A DNA stretch of 64,000 bases from Vibrio harveyi NBRC 15634 = ATCC 14126 = KCTC 12724 (GTDB lineage Bacteria > Pseudomonadota > Gammaproteobacteria > Enterobacterales > Vibrionaceae), in the NCBI RefSeq assembly GCF_001591145.1, contig NZ_BCUF01000010.1, forward strand, positions 62,001 to 126,000. Direction: 5' to 3'. Position 1 is the first letter of the stretch, and every line of letters starts with the position of its first letter. The notes below the pieces were generated by a model. It saw only the letters and a list, made by a program, of their open reading frames with translations. It was not told the origin of the DNA and did not search any database. The position numbers and the translations under genes are program-made. Below are positions 17,409 to 27,347 of the stretch, piece after piece.

Positions 17409-19001
17409 CTAGTAACTCGCTTGGATGCTTACACCGTTGTAGCTTGAATAGCCTTGAATCATTACGTGGTAACGTCCGCTTTGAGTGGCATTAACTGTAC
17501 ATGTCTCACTGTTGCCGTATCTGAAAGGTCGACAATCCCAAGCATTAATCGTTGGCTTAGAGCCAAAGCGTAGATACAAATCTGCATCACCGCTGCCGCC
17601 ATACATTTGTACCGTTAGACGTTGCCCTGCTTCTACATCTACGTAGTAATAAGCTACCTGCCCTGTTGAACCGCTCAAGCCACTCACTGGCACACCTGAG
17701 GTCAATTTACCTTCTGGATCTGGCGTTGGATCAGGACCACCACAATCTTGACCACAATCGGCATCCGTTAAACTGTAAAGCAATTTATTCACACTGCCTC
17801 TTGTATCCGTGACTTTGCCACTGGTTGCGCGCTCAACGATCAGCGCTTCCACTTGGTTTGGTGAAAGTGCACTGTTTTCTTGGAGATAAAGCGCAGCAAC
17901 ACCAGCAACATGTGGGGTTGCCATTGAAGTGCCACTTATCGTCTTATAACCGCCATCATACCAAGCAGACTTGATTTGTGATCCTGGAGCAAAAACATCG
18001 ACACAGCTACCCCAGTTTGAAAAACTAGAACGTGCGTCAGAGCTCGTCGTCGAGCCGACAGTAACACCAGAAGAAACACGCGCAGGTGAGTAGTTACAGG
18101 CATCAGCATTGGAGTTACCAGCTGCAAGCATAAAGCTAACGCCGGACTGAACTGCGCTTTGCACTGCGCTATCAAGAGCAACAGATTGCCCACCACCTAA
18201 ACTCATGTTGGCAACCGAAGGACCAGAAGCATTGGCAGCTACCCAATCAACACCCGCAATAACGCCGGACGTTGAACCTGAGCCAGAACAGCTAAGCACT
18301 CTGACACCAACAATGCTCACGTTCTTTGCCACGCCATACAAAGATCCGCCGATCGTGCCCGCTACGTGTGTGCCGTGTCCATTACAGTCACTGGCATCCG
18401 CATCATTGTCGACAAAGTCATATCCCGAAATGGAGCGTCCGGCAAATTCAACGTGCGAGTTGTTCACACCCGTATCGATAACGTAAGCCGTTACGCCCGT
18501 TCCATCAAAGTTGGCGCTGTAATTGTTATTGAGAGGCAGGCTACGTTGATCAATTCGGTCTAGCCCCCAAATTGCATTACTTTGGTTTACTTCTGCCGAG
18601 ACTATTGGGTCTAGTGTGAGAATTCTGTCTTGCTCGATGTATTCAACACGTGGATCAGCACGTAACGCTTTCAGCTGTTCAGGAGCTAACGTCGCAACGA
18701 AACCGCTGATCGAATTGTCGAATACTGATTCCACTTGTATTGAGTACAAACCAGACATTCGGTCCACAGATTGTTGTGTGAACTGCTGTAATTCAAGTGA
18801 ATTATTCATCATCATTTGAGGTTGATGAAATACAACGATATAACGATCAGCTATGGCGATGTCTTTAGGCGCAAGCATCAGTGACGCAGGTGTCTGCGCT
18901 AAATCCGCATTATTTGGGAGTTCTGTCGATTGCGAAAAAGCGAGAGAAGAATGGAAACAGAGTGCCGAGGTGATACAACAACTTAGTAGTTTCTTTAACA
19001 T
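17409..19001 (-). CDS. Secreted subtilisin-like (S8) alkaline serine protease with PPC domain
   Basis: A 530-residue exported protease. The signal peptide ends near residue 23; an I9-type inhibitory propeptide covers about 50-131. The proteinase K-like catalytic domain has Asp176 (VIDTGVNNSHVEF), His212 (GHGTHVAGT) and Ser359 (GTSMATPHVAG). After a Pro/Asp linker, a C-terminal PPC domain (about 445-530, with DADLYLRFG) usually helps secretion and is often removed. ATG 19001 gives a standard signal peptide with AGGAA upstream. It matches the alkaline serine exoproteases known in V. alginolyticus and V. parahaemolyticus. The catalytic triad is intact. Confidence 0.95.
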   Translation of the reverse strand: MLKKLLSCCITSALCFHSSLAFSQSTELPNNADLAQTPASLMLAPKDIAIADRYIVVFHQPQMMMNNSLELQQFTQQSVDRMSGLYSIQVESVFDNSISGFVATLAPEQLKALRADPRVEYIEQDRILTLDPIVSAEVNQSNAIWGLDRIDQRSLPLNNNYSANFDGTGVTAYVIDTGVNNSHVEFAGRSISGYDFVDNDADASDCNGHGTHVAGTIGGSLYGVAKNVSIVGVRVLSCSGSGSTSGVIAGVDWVAANASGPSVANMSLGGGQSVALDSAVQSAVQSGVSFMLAAGNSNADACNYSPARVSSGVTVGSTTSSDARSSFSNWGSCVDVFAPGSQIKSAWYDGGYKTISGTSMATPHVAGVAALYLQENSALSPNQVEALIVERATSGKVTDTRGSVNKLLYSLTDADCGQDCGGPDPTPDPEGKLTSGVPVSGLSGSTGQVAYYYVDVEAGQRLTVQMYGGSGDADLYLRFGSKPTINAWDCRPFRYGNSETCTVNATQSGRYHVMIQGYSSYNGVSIQASY

Positions 19002-19634
19002 AGAATGTTCCTTGAAATCATAGTCTTGTTGATTTTTACCTAGTACCAAACTGTCAACACGAAAAGACAGACAATCAGCGTAGTACGCTCAATACGTGCT
19101 GCAGTGACGTTACACCATCAAATTAGACAATAAGCAACAACATGCATAATTGATAATAATTCGCATACTCAAAAACATGATCAATGACCAAGCTTTATTG
19201 AAATTGAAATGTAAAAGCCCATCTAGATTTAGAGCAAAATCCCTAAAATGGAATAACTCTAAACATCGGAGTTGTTAGTTGTTAAATATCCTCTATCCAA
19301 CCTAAGCTAGCGAGATAAAACCTTCAATCGTGGACTTTGCTAGGGACTCCCTCCTATGGTTCTCACTTAATTGCATAATTGACCTAAATCAACGAACCAT
19401 TCGTTTATATTCTTTACATATTTGTAAATAAAAAGTAACCACCACCGCTGAAAGCAAGCAAAATCAAATCGTGCAAACTTTGTTCGCTTTTAACATCGTT
19501 TTTTGCCATAAAAACCATCGATTTTTTGCATTTTATAGAAAAAAACGATTGCTATACCGTGACTTCCAGAGCGTACCAATAAGAAGTACGCCGCCCTAGT
19601 GAGAGTGAAAAAATCACTTAAAAAGGAAGTTATT
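19002..19634. other. Long divergent promoter region, protease / peroxidase
   Basis: About 630 bp without a gene. It carries an FNR-like site at 19379-19392 and AT-rich tracts before the peroxidase gene. No small gene or RNA was identified. Confidence 0.6.
19379..19392 (+). promoter_or_regulatory. FNR-like box upstream of the cytochrome c peroxidase
   Basis: TTGACCTAAATCAA matches 9 of 10 half-site bases of the FNR consensus (TTGAT, 4 bp, ATCAA). It lies about 240 bp before the peroxidase start. Oxygen-limited control of this class of peroxidase is known in other gammaproteobacteria. Confidence 0.55.
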
Positions 19635-20621
19635 ATGAAAACTCTTATAGCAGTGAGCGTCTTGTCAGTCCTATCTTTCGGTGCTTATGCTGAGCGCCAA
19701 TCCGCAGAACCCATTAAGGTGATCGAACCGGTTGCTGGTCTTAATGCGAAAAAGGTAAAACTGGGTAAAACGTTGTGGTTTGAACCTCGATTATCCGCCT
19801 CCAACACCATTTCTTGTAACTCTTGCCATAACATCGCAAAAGGTGGCGTCGATAACCTACCAAGTTCCATTGGTCATAAATGGGCGATTGGTCCTATCAA
19901 CTCACCAACGGTGTTTAACTCAGACTTAAACTTCGTTCAGTTTTGGAACGGACGCGCCAAAGATTTGCAGGAACAAGCAGCAGGTCCAATTGAGAACCCA
20001 CTCGAAATGGCATTCACTCACCAATTGGCTATCGATACGCTAAAATCGATTCCTCAATATCGTGAGTGGTTTAAAGAAGCTTATGGCAGTGAGACAATCA
20101 CCATCGATAATGTAACCGATGCGATTGCGACGTTTGAGCAAACGTTGCGTACACCAAATGCGCCGTTCGATCTTTGGTTGAAAGGCGACGACAACGCACT
20201 AACAACAGCGCAGGTTGAGGGTTATAACTTATTCAAGGCAAAAGGTTGTACAGCGTGTCATAGTGGTCCATTGGCTGGCGGGCAAATGTACCAAAAAATG
20301 GGCTTAGTGAAGCCATTTGCAACAGACAACCCAGACATAGGGCGCAAAGCGATCACGGGGAATGATTTCGATAAGTTTGTGTTTAAAGTACCGACACTGC
20401 GTAACATCGAACTCACCTACCCGTACTTCCACGACGGCTCTGTTTGGGATCTAGAAGAAGCAGTAGCAATGATGGCTGACCTTCAGCTTGGTCAGAAGCT
20501 GACGAAAGAGGAATCGGTTAAAATCACTGAATTCTTACGTTCGTTAACCGGTGATCAACCAGAGGTGACTCTTCCTCACCTACCTCCTTCAACTAACGAG
20601 ACTGCTCGCCCGAATATCTAA
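19635..20621 (+). CDS. Di-heme cytochrome c peroxidase
   Basis: A 328-residue periplasmic enzyme that reduces hydrogen peroxide with electrons from cytochrome c. A signal peptide ends in AYA near residue 19. Two c-type heme sites are present: CNSCH at 61-65 and CTACH at 205-209. The size and the segment around PTVFNSDLNFVQFWNGRA are typical of the bacterial CcpA/MauG group. ATG 19635 has AAGGAAG 7 nt upstream. A single-gene unit with its own terminator. Confidence 0.95.
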   Translation: MKTLIAVSVLSVLSFGAYAERQSAEPIKVIEPVAGLNAKKVKLGKTLWFEPRLSASNTISCNSCHNIAKGGVDNLPSSIGHKWAIGPINSPTVFNSDLNFVQFWNGRAKDLQEQAAGPIENPLEMAFTHQLAIDTLKSIPQYREWFKEAYGSETITIDNVTDAIATFEQTLRTPNAPFDLWLKGDDNALTTAQVEGYNLFKAKGCTACHSGPLAGGQMYQKMGLVKPFATDNPDIGRKAITGNDFDKFVFKVPTLRNIELTYPYFHDGSVWDLEEAVAMMADLQLGQKLTKEESVKITEFLRSLTGDQPEVTLPHLPPSTNETARPNI

Positions 20622-20640
20622 AGATAGACATTCTAAATAC

Positions 20641-20670
20641 ACAAACCGAGCTACTGCTCGGTTTGTTATT
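20641..20670 (+). terminator. Terminator after the peroxidase gene
   Basis: Perfect 11-bp arms at 20641-20651 and 20656-20666, loop TACT, then TATT. It also lies beyond the end of the leftward gene at 20678. Confidence 0.8.
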
Positions 20671-20677
20671 CATCAAT

Positions 20678-22501
20678 TTAGTTCAAAGGGGTGACGCTAT
20701 CACTAGAAACTAAGTAGTTATTGATGACTCGTCCATATGGATCAAATGCAGTGTGAAAAATTCGAACCACATCATCACTTGGCGAAGAAGTAACTTCTGT
20801 CTTACCGGTCTCGATATTCATTCTCGTACCAACGCCAACATGGTTGGGGAAAAATACATACAGATCACCTTCAACCACAAATTTGTCATCACGTTGCCAA
20901 TCATATAAAAACGACGCCTTAGAGCCATTAACATCGACTAGCTTAGCTAGATACGGTCCCATAGCTTCTTTGCCCTCTGGCGGTTGAGTTAAATAAATGG
21001 TTTTAGATAATTGATGATCAGAATATACGTAAGTCACGGTGTACGCTTTATTCAGAGCAATATCATCCTTCCCTAACTCAATTGGGTATCCGTCTAAAAG
21101 ACCACTAACTCTGTTATGGCTATCAACTAAGTGACAAGTGTTATCTGAAGGCTCACGATATATTTTGTCTAATTTAATCTCCGCATTCGTCGGAGAGGTA
21201 ACCGTGACATATTGTAGCCCTGGAAATACCTCATTTAATGAAGGTAGACTGTCAATAAATTCTTCAGAACCCCATTGCCAATGACCTCTGTCTAGACTGA
21301 TTGTACAATCGCTTGATGAAAGGAAACCCGTTGCTTCGAAAACCCATCTAAACTCGTCTTGCGGATACCAGTTGTATTCGCTTGGCGCTGCATTGAGCTT
21401 GTATAGCGCATAGAAAGAAGTCGGAAATGGCTTGTCATCACCTAGGAATTTCAACTCACCATCGACAAACTCAAACCATGCTTGATCTCTAGAAATGCTA
21501 GATGCAGTGCTTGCTTCAAAGGCAGTAGTATAGCCAAGCAGGTACTGCTGTGTTTCAGGTCGACTTTCAAGGATAATTAGGTCACGGTAACGCTGTAGGT
21601 TTGGATTATTCTCTGCTGGTAAAATATCGAAGTAACGCTCGTGTAATGACTGATAATTGCTTCCGAACCAATGGGCATTAGGAGAAAGAAGAGATTCAAA
21701 AGCAACCTTATCCTCTCTCAACAGAATCATTTCTTCTAATATTTCACTAGCTCTATGAATGACTTTCAAATCGCGACTTAACTGTTCAATATCACTACCG
21801 GAAGGAATTAGTGAATAATTAGACCAAGATTCTTTATAAGAGAGTTCAACAGAATAGTTCTTATTAGGTATATAAGTTATTACCGCCCTATCAGTTTTGT
21901 ATTCTACATCTAGTGTAGAAAGCACACTGTCTAAATTGGTAAAGTCTGCCTTATACTGTTCCGACAAGAAGTTCACATTAACTTCCACTCCTGCAGCAAT
22001 CAATAACGGCTCAATAACTTTAACCAACTCGCTTTGTGCATTTTCTATTGCGTCTTTCGTAAACAGGTTTTTATACGTATCGAAGTTATCAAATGCCAAA
22101 TCGGCATCCACACCCGTAACTTTACTTACAATGAGTCTTGTTAAAGCAGATAGGTTCACTCGTGAGTCATTGTTATCAAGCAATAAGGAGTATTCGACAT
22201 TAGACTCGATACCATGAAAGCCTGTTATCTTAAGCAACACTGGATACTCAATCTCATCGGCATTCTGTATCGAAAATACGCCATCTTTAACAACATTGAT
22301 AACATCATGCCCAAATAGCGCTTTTGGAGAACCACTAAAGGTCACATGCCCTTTTATCGCACCCCCATTAGAAGCTAGACCATTTATCGTTCTATGTTCA
22401 GCCTCAACTTCGTTATTCTTTGACTCAGTACCACAACCCGCCAAAGCCATTAACATTAGCGCACAAACTGACTTATTATTTAAACTCATAGTTAATTTCA
22501 T
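20678..22501 (-). CDS. Large lipoprotein of unknown function
   Basis: A 607-residue predicted lipoprotein: hydrophobic N-terminus with lipobox LAGC at about residue 23. After it, NGGAIKGHVTFSG resembles the start of a carboxypeptidase-regulatory-like beta domain. The rest has no recognised motif; it is rich in aromatic and acidic residues. Three cysteines in the C-terminal half (STCTIS-like context SSDCTIS, DNTCHLV) may form disulfides. ATG at 22501 and 22489 are both possible; neither has a good ribosome site. The gene is visibly AT-rich and stands alone, facing the peroxidase gene, so acquisition is possible. Confidence 0.75.
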   Translation of the reverse strand: MKLTMSLNNKSVCALMLMALAGCGTESKNNEVEAEHRTINGLASNGGAIKGHVTFSGSPKALFGHDVINVVKDGVFSIQNADEIEYPVLLKITGFHGIESNVEYSLLLDNNDSRVNLSALTRLIVSKVTGVDADLAFDNFDTYKNLFTKDAIENAQSELVKVIEPLLIAAGVEVNVNFLSEQYKADFTNLDSVLSTLDVEYKTDRAVITYIPNKNYSVELSYKESWSNYSLIPSGSDIEQLSRDLKVIHRASEILEEMILLREDKVAFESLLSPNAHWFGSNYQSLHERYFDILPAENNPNLQRYRDLIILESRPETQQYLLGYTTAFEASTASSISRDQAWFEFVDGELKFLGDDKPFPTSFYALYKLNAAPSEYNWYPQDEFRWVFEATGFLSSSDCTISLDRGHWQWGSEEFIDSLPSLNEVFPGLQYVTVTSPTNAEIKLDKIYREPSDNTCHLVDSHNRVSGLLDGYPIELGKDDIALNKAYTVTYVYSDHQLSKTIYLTQPPEGKEAMGPYLAKLVDVNGSKASFLYDWQRDDKFVVEGDLYVFFPNHVGVGTRMNIETGKTEVTSSPSDDVVRIFHTAFDPYGRVINNYLVSSDSVTPLN

Positions 22502-22895
22502 AAAATCTTAAAAAGCTCACTGTTTTAAAACAGTAAAAAGGGGCGCGCATTCTATATCATCAATACACCTACAGATAGAAAATAAAAGTTTTTAATTTGA
22601 CAAATTACATTTATCAAATTAAAAGTTTTGAGCAATTAAAAATAGAGCTTGTTCTTATTTAATAACCTTTAGGCATTCTTTTTATTAAAAAATCAAACTT
22701 AACAAACCGTCTCATCTAGCAAACATAAGGCTTTTTCAGCTTGACCTTCATACTGCCCCCTAACCGTTGCATACCTCATCGCATGCGCTCACCCTACTTT
22801 TATTAAGAAATACAATGTAATTGAATCTTTTTGTACGAACTTCCAATAATATGTTGATTCGTTGGATTAAGTTCGAGGTCTAAGGATAGAGCAAG
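22502..22895. other. AT-rich intergenic region with an inverted repeat
   Basis: Contains a perfect inverted repeat with 11-bp arms (22590-22600 and 22614-22624) about 90 bp upstream of the large lipoprotein gene, a possible operator. No further gene seen. Confidence 0.45.
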
Positions 22896-23231
22896 ATGGG
22901 ATTCAAAACCGTTCAAACACAATCACATTATGTCGATGGCATACTCGTCACTGCCGAATATCACCGCCTGTCGACAAGATTTACCTTGCGAATTGGCGAA
23001 GAGATCCTCTATTCAAAACGGCTTTATGCTATTGCGTTTAGAAATGCCCCAATGACCATTAACAACCAATGTTATCGTGTTAGGGTCATTTGGTGCTTAA
23101 TTTGGCGAGCAAGGTTAACTAAAGACGCCACCGTGGTGATAGAAGAACTGATTGATAAACGACGCTCAAAGTCATTATTTACACTTGTATTCTCTACTAT
23201 CATGCGAAGTTTAAAGTATGTATTCAGTTAA
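22896..23231 (+). CDS. Conserved-looking small protein of unknown function
   Basis: A 111-residue basic protein. The first 60 residues look beta-rich (HYVDGILVTAEYHRLSTRFT), followed by VRVIWCLIWRARLTKDATVV and a basic C-terminus. No signal peptide and no family recognised. The ATG is preceded by AGGATAGAGC, a passable ribosome site. It faces the aspartokinase gene end to end, with 57 bp between. Confidence 0.55.
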   Translation: MGFKTVQTQSHYVDGILVTAEYHRLSTRFTLRIGEEILYSKRLYAIAFRNAPMTINNQCYRVRVIWCLIWRARLTKDATVVIEELIDKRRSKSLFTLVFSTIMRSLKYVFS

Positions 23232-23288
23232 GCAGTTTCAAATAGAGATCCCCCGTATTTAAAACTGCAACATGATCAGGCAAGTCGA

Positions 23289-24713
23289 TTAAGCAACATT
23301 CACCGATTTTTTCGCTCCGCGGTCTTGTTCAAAAAACTCGCCATGTAATGCGCAAATCGCTTGTTGGTATTCATCATCACTGACGACAAACTGCACATTC
23401 ACGTTTCTCATTGATGAATGGAGTGCTATCGGTGTGACTCCACGATTCATCAGGGCTAACACGCCTTTCGCCAGTGTTTTGTTAGTATCAATTTGAGAGC
23501 CAATCGCAGAAATCAGCGCAACCATTTTACCAGTAATAGAAGCTCTTGGATGGCGCTTTTCCGCCTTATAGAGCACTTTATTTAAGCTATCGATACTGCC
23601 ACCTAGGTAATACGTTATTGAATTCGCATTCATCTCTTTACCGATAAGATTGACTCGGGCATCAGCAATGATTTCCATCAGTTCGTAACTGACATTATCC
23701 ACTTTTCCAACCATGGTTTGGTCGAACAGGTGAAGCGCAAATACTTTCTGCTTACCCGCAATAATTTCAATGCGGTCACTTTCCGGACGGTAATCCGCAG
23801 AGATTAGAGTGCCCTTGTGCTCAGGTTCAAAGGTATTTTTGATCTGCAATTCAATACCACTTTCGCGAAGACCTGCGGCGGCATTAGGGTGAATAGCTTC
23901 CATACCAAGGTTCGCCAATTGATCAGCCACATCATAATTCGTAAATCCAATCGGATTGACACTGTCGACACCGACCACTTTTGGATCGGCAGAACTTAAA
24001 TGGTATTCCTTATGAATAATGGCTAAATCGGCTTTGACTGTTGCTGCAATTCGGCTGAAAGTCATCTCGCTGTAACCACGGTCATACGTATGCATCAACC
24101 CTTCTTTGCAGTATGCGTAACCTGTCACGATTGGAAGTTCTTGGGTAACATCAATCCCTTCAAAGGCTTCATGTATTGTGTCATCCAAGCTTAGAGGTTG
24201 CTGATTATCCCAACCGGACAGATCAACAAAAGTCGAATTAATCCCCATGTTCTTGAGCTTTAATGCCGTATTGTAGGCACTGTGTGCTTCGCCAATTGAA
24301 GAGAGAAACTCACGGATTTGAGGTAAGTAATGACGCAGAGAGAACTGCCCGTACTGACAAGTTTCTAGGATGTTAGTCACGCAAGTTTTTGCTTCTGAAA
24401 TGCGAGACCTAATGAACTTATCAGCTCTCATGCGATTCATCGGGTCAGCAAAAATGTGCTCGTTGGTCAGGAGCATACGGCTTTCAACATACGCTAACGC
24501 GTCTTGCCACGCTTCATCTCGTTTGGCTATCAATTGGTAGACATCCGGTTTACTGGTCTTTTTACATTCCAATAGTGCATCGGTCATTCCGCCATAAGCA
24601 GAGACAACAAAAATACGGTTATATGGATTTTGTGGACGAAGGAGAATATTGTCGAGCACAGCATCAAATGCTGTCATCGATGTACCGCCGATCTTTTCTA
24701 CGGTAAGTGTCAT
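23289..24713 (-). CDS. ask: Ectoine-pathway aspartate kinase (Ask_Ect)
   Basis: A 474-residue aspartokinase that phosphorylates aspartate, the first step towards aspartate semialdehyde and so towards ectoine. The N-terminus VEKIGGTSM is the KxGGTS nucleotide motif. C-terminal ACT-like segments (about 320-460) hold the regulatory region. Specialised Ask_Ect enzymes linked to ectABC are known to be less feedback-sensitive, which would protect ectoine flux from lysine and threonine control. It is the last gene of the ectABC-ask operon, separated from ectC by 80 bp that include a terminator-like hairpin. Confidence 0.95.
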   Translation of the reverse strand: MTLTVEKIGGTSMTAFDAVLDNILLRPQNPYNRIFVVSAYGGMTDALLECKKTSKPDVYQLIAKRDEAWQDALAYVESRMLLTNEHIFADPMNRMRADKFIRSRISEAKTCVTNILETCQYGQFSLRHYLPQIREFLSSIGEAHSAYNTALKLKNMGINSTFVDLSGWDNQQPLSLDDTIHEAFEGIDVTQELPIVTGYAYCKEGLMHTYDRGYSEMTFSRIAATVKADLAIIHKEYHLSSADPKVVGVDSVNPIGFTNYDVADQLANLGMEAIHPNAAAGLRESGIELQIKNTFEPEHKGTLISADYRPESDRIEIIAGKQKVFALHLFDQTMVGKVDNVSYELMEIIADARVNLIGKEMNANSITYYLGGSIDSLNKVLYKAEKRHPRASITGKMVALISAIGSQIDTNKTLAKGVLALMNRGVTPIALHSSMRNVNVQFVVSDDEYQQAICALHGEFFEQDRGAKKSVNVA

Positions 24714-24755
24714 GATGGGCCTTAATGGTTGGTAATTTGAAAGAATGGATAAGAA

Positions 24756-24779
24756 AAAGGGGCGAAGCCTCGCCCCTTT
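24756..24779 (-). terminator. Terminator-like hairpin inside the ect operon
   Basis: Perfect 10-bp GC-rich arms at 24756-24765 and 24770-24779 with loop AGCC, followed leftward by TTCTTATCC. It lies between ectC and ask and could lower ask expression by partial termination. Confidence 0.7.
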
Positions 24780-24793
24780 AAAACCTTAATGGG

Positions 24794-25180
24794 TTAATCA
24801 ACGAGAGGATAAACGCCGTTTTCATCGTGAACTTCTGCGCCTGTGATGGGCGGGTTGAACACACAAGCCATGGTCATTTCTTTGTTTTTATAAGCTCGTA
24901 GATAGTGCTCGTCATGCTTGTCTAGAATATATAGCGTACCCGGTTTAATTGGGTACGTTTCACCGCCGACTACTTCGATCTCACCTTCTCCACTCATACA
25001 AAATACAGATTCCAAATGGTTTTGATAATGAATGTGCGTTTCCGTACCCTCATAGATGGTCGTGATGTGAAATGAAAAGCCCATGTTGTCATCTTTCAAG
25101 AGCATACGGACACTTTCCCAGTTATCCGATACCACGCGCCTTTCGCTATTGCGACACTCGTCGAGTGTTCTAACGATCAT
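24794..25180 (-). CDS. ectC: L-ectoine synthase
   Basis: A 128-residue cupin enzyme that closes N-gamma-acetyl-diaminobutyrate to ectoine, the last step of the pathway. The cupin core is visible in [21 protein letters not shown] and [16 protein letters not shown]. The length is that of the family. AAGGAACAG precedes the ATG. It lies 14 bp downstream of ectB in the operon. Confidence 0.97.
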   Translation of the reverse strand: MIVRTLDECRNSERRVVSDNWESVRMLLKDDNMGFSFHITTIYEGTETHIHYQNHLESVFCMSGEGEIEVVGGETYPIKPGTLYILDKHDEHYLRAYKNKEMTMACVFNPPITGAEVHDENGVYPLVD

Positions 25181-25194
25181 GATCTGTTCCTTAT

Positions 25195-26460
25195 TTATGA
25201 TGCTTGTTTGAAGTGTTTGTTTGCGATGGCTTCAACCGAGCCCTCGAAGATATTAAGCCCTTGGGTAAGTTCAGCTTCAGAAATGGTCAATGGGCAGAAA
25301 AACTTCACCACTTCATCATTTGGACCTGCGGTTTCAATGACCATACCATTGTCAAAACAGGTTTTTGCAATGTTACCCGCGATGTCACCACTCTTACATT
25401 CAATACCAATCATCATGCCGCGACCTTTACGCTGTACGAACAGCTCAGGATAACGCTGTACGCAACGTTGGATCACGCTCTCGACTTTGCTGGAACAAGA
25501 TTTGATATGAGCTTCAAAGTTACTCGTCGACCAATAGGTTTCTAGCGCTTTGGTTGCCGTTATGAAAGCATGATTGTTACCGCGAAACGTTCCGTTGTGC
25601 TCGCCTGGTTTCCATTTATCTAATTCAGGTTTGAGCAAAACAATCGCCATTGGCAGACCATAACCGCCAATAGATTTTGAAAGCGTCACCATGTCCGGCT
25701 TGATAGCTGATGGCTCAAAGCTAAAGAAAGTACCTGTGCGACCACACCCAGCTTGGATGTCATCAACAATCAGTAAAATATCGTGAGCTTTGCACAACTT
25801 ACTAAGTCGTTGCAGCCACTCGTTGGAGGCAACATTCAAACCGCCCTCACCTTGCACGGTTTCCAGTAGAACTGCCGCTGGCTTGTCCATGCCTGCCGAA
25901 TTGTCAGTCAGCATGGTTTCAAATAATTTCAGACCATCAATACCCGCATAGCCTTCGAATGGAATTCGCGTGACGTTGTTTAAACTTGATCCCGCTCCTT
26001 GACGGTGGTGTTGATTACCCGTCGCTGCAAGCGCACCTGCCGTACAGCCATGAAAACCATTAGTAAAGGCCACAATGCTGCTACGACTCGTTACTTTTTT
26101 GGCGAGTTTAATGGCAGCTTCAACAGCGTTAGTTCCCGTTGGACCTGTAAATTGAACTTTGTAGTCCAGCGCTCTTGGTTGAAGAATGTATTGGTTTAAC
26201 GCTTCAAGAAAGGCGGCTTTTGCTTCTGAATGCATGTCCAAGCCGTGTGTAATGCCATCCATTTCAATGTATTCAAGCAACGCTTGCTTAAGTACTGGAT
26301 TGTTATGACCGTAATTGAGAGATCCCGCTCCAGCAAGAAAGTCGAGGTAACGTTCACCTTGCTCTGTTTCTAACCAGCAACCTTTCGCACTACGAAAAAC
26401 AACCGGAAAACTGTTTGAGTATGAACGTACGTTGGATTCCTGCTTTTTAAAAATATCCAT
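25195..26460 (-). CDS. ectB: Diaminobutyrate-2-oxoglutarate transaminase
   Basis: A 421-residue class III PLP aminotransferase that converts aspartate semialdehyde to 2,4-diaminobutyrate, the first committed step of ectoine synthesis. The PLP lysine lies in [12 protein letters not shown], and the upstream acid motif in [15 protein letters not shown]. Full length for EctB. It lies 33 bp downstream of ectA. Confidence 0.97.
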   Translation of the reverse strand: MDIFKKQESNVRSYSNSFPVVFRSAKGCWLETEQGERYLDFLAGAGSLNYGHNNPVLKQALLEYIEMDGITHGLDMHSEAKAAFLEALNQYILQPRALDYKVQFTGPTGTNAVEAAIKLAKKVTSRSSIVAFTNGFHGCTAGALAATGNQHHRQGAGSSLNNVTRIPFEGYAGIDGLKLFETMLTDNSAGMDKPAAVLLETVQGEGGLNVASNEWLQRLSKLCKAHDILLIVDDIQAGCGRTGTFFSFEPSAIKPDMVTLSKSIGGYGLPMAIVLLKPELDKWKPGEHNGTFRGNNHAFITATKALETYWSTSNFEAHIKSCSSKVESVIQRCVQRYPELFVQRKGRGMMIGIECKSGDIAGNIAKTCFDNGMVIETAGPNDEVVKFFCPLTISEAELTQGLNIFEGSVEAIANKHFKQAS

Positions 26461-26493
26461 GATAAGACCGTTATTTGATTCCTATTAGTGGGT

Positions 26494-27027
26494 TTATTTG
26501 AGGGGGATACGATACAAATATTCAGTATCGTGCTTGCCTTTAAAGTGTTTATCTTCATCCAAGAAGGTGGTCACTTCACCGTCATTGCCATTTTGCGCAT
26601 CAAGCTTTTTGAATAATGCCCAAGATGCATCATTTGCCTTGGTGATCGTGGTTTCAATGGCATTAACATTTTCGAGACCTTCTCGGTCAAGAATGTTTTT
26701 GAGCATTTTGAAAGCCAATCCATTGCCTCTAAATCGCGGTGCGACGGCGACTTGCCAAATGAACAATACATTGAGCTCATCCGGTTTCTGATAACCAGAG
26801 ATGAAACCAGCGATCTCACCTTTGTGCTCGACGAGAACACAGGTTTTGCTGAAATGGCTAGATTGGAGGAAGTTACAATATGAAGAGTTCATATCGAGCG
26901 GCGGACAATCTGCGATTAAACCATAAATATCGTCGCCATCAGACACGACAGGTTCACGAAAAATCCATTTTTTGCTTGGGTCTTCTCCAATTTCTGGATA
27001 CATCACCCAAGGTGCTGAGGTAATCAT
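26494..27027 (-). CDS. ectA: Diaminobutyrate acetyltransferase
   Basis: A 177-residue GNAT enzyme that acetylates diaminobutyrate with acetyl-CoA. The acetyl-CoA motif is in VAVAPRFRGNGLAFKML, and CPPLDMNSSYCNFLQ is the EctA signature. ATG 27027 matches the usual EctA N-terminus (MITSAPWVMYPE); another ATG at 27039 sits only 2 nt after AAGGA and so is less likely. First gene of ectABC-ask, which osmotic stress usually induces; a palindrome upstream at 27072-27094 is a candidate operator. Confidence 0.96.
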   Translation of the reverse strand: MITSAPWVMYPEIGEDPSKKWIFREPVVSDGDDIYGLIADCPPLDMNSSYCNFLQSSHFSKTCVLVEHKGEIAGFISGYQKPDELNVLFIWQVAVAPRFRGNGLAFKMLKNILDREGLENVNAIETTITKANDASWALFKKLDAQNGNDGEVTTFLDEDKHFKGKHDTEYLYRIPLK

Positions 27028-27071
27028 ATGTAGATACATATCCTTCGTACACTAATTAAATTTCTTTTTTA

Positions 27072-27094
27072 TTATGCACACTGATTGTGCATAA
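27072..27094. promoter_or_regulatory. Perfect palindrome before ectA, candidate operator
   Basis: TTATGCACA at 27072-27080 and TGTGCATAA at 27086-27094, separated by 5 bp. Read leftward, a -10-like CATAAT overlaps it, about 45 bp before the ectA start. The MarR-type regulator CosR/EctR controls ectoine genes in other bacteria and binds similar inverted repeats; the assignment here is inference. Confidence 0.6.
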
Positions 27095-27318
27095 AAATCA
27101 AACCAACCGGCTCTAAATACCCGTTTATTTGATCCAGATCGCACTAAGACAAAGTGCAGATGATTTTAAAAATAGTTTGAGCTCTAATGTATTTATGGGG
27201 TTAAAAATATTTTTAGACAGATGCGCTGCACATTATCGATATTGTGGCATAAAAAAAGCTTTGAACAGGAAGAAAGTCGTAGCCAATTTCCGGCTAGATA
27301 TGAAGAATTCAGAAAAGA

Positions 27319-27347
27319 AAACGGCACGTTGAGACGTGCCGTTTTTT
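27319..27347. terminator. Bidirectional terminator after the BCCT gene
   Basis: Perfect 11-bp arms at 27319-27329 and 27334-27344 with a T-run on the + strand and TCTTTTC on the - strand. Confidence 0.8.

Noticed and set aside
27129..27332. 67-codon rightward frame between ectA and the BCCT gene
   Set aside because: No ribosome site, starts at a non-ATG codon, and its end lies inside the terminator stem.
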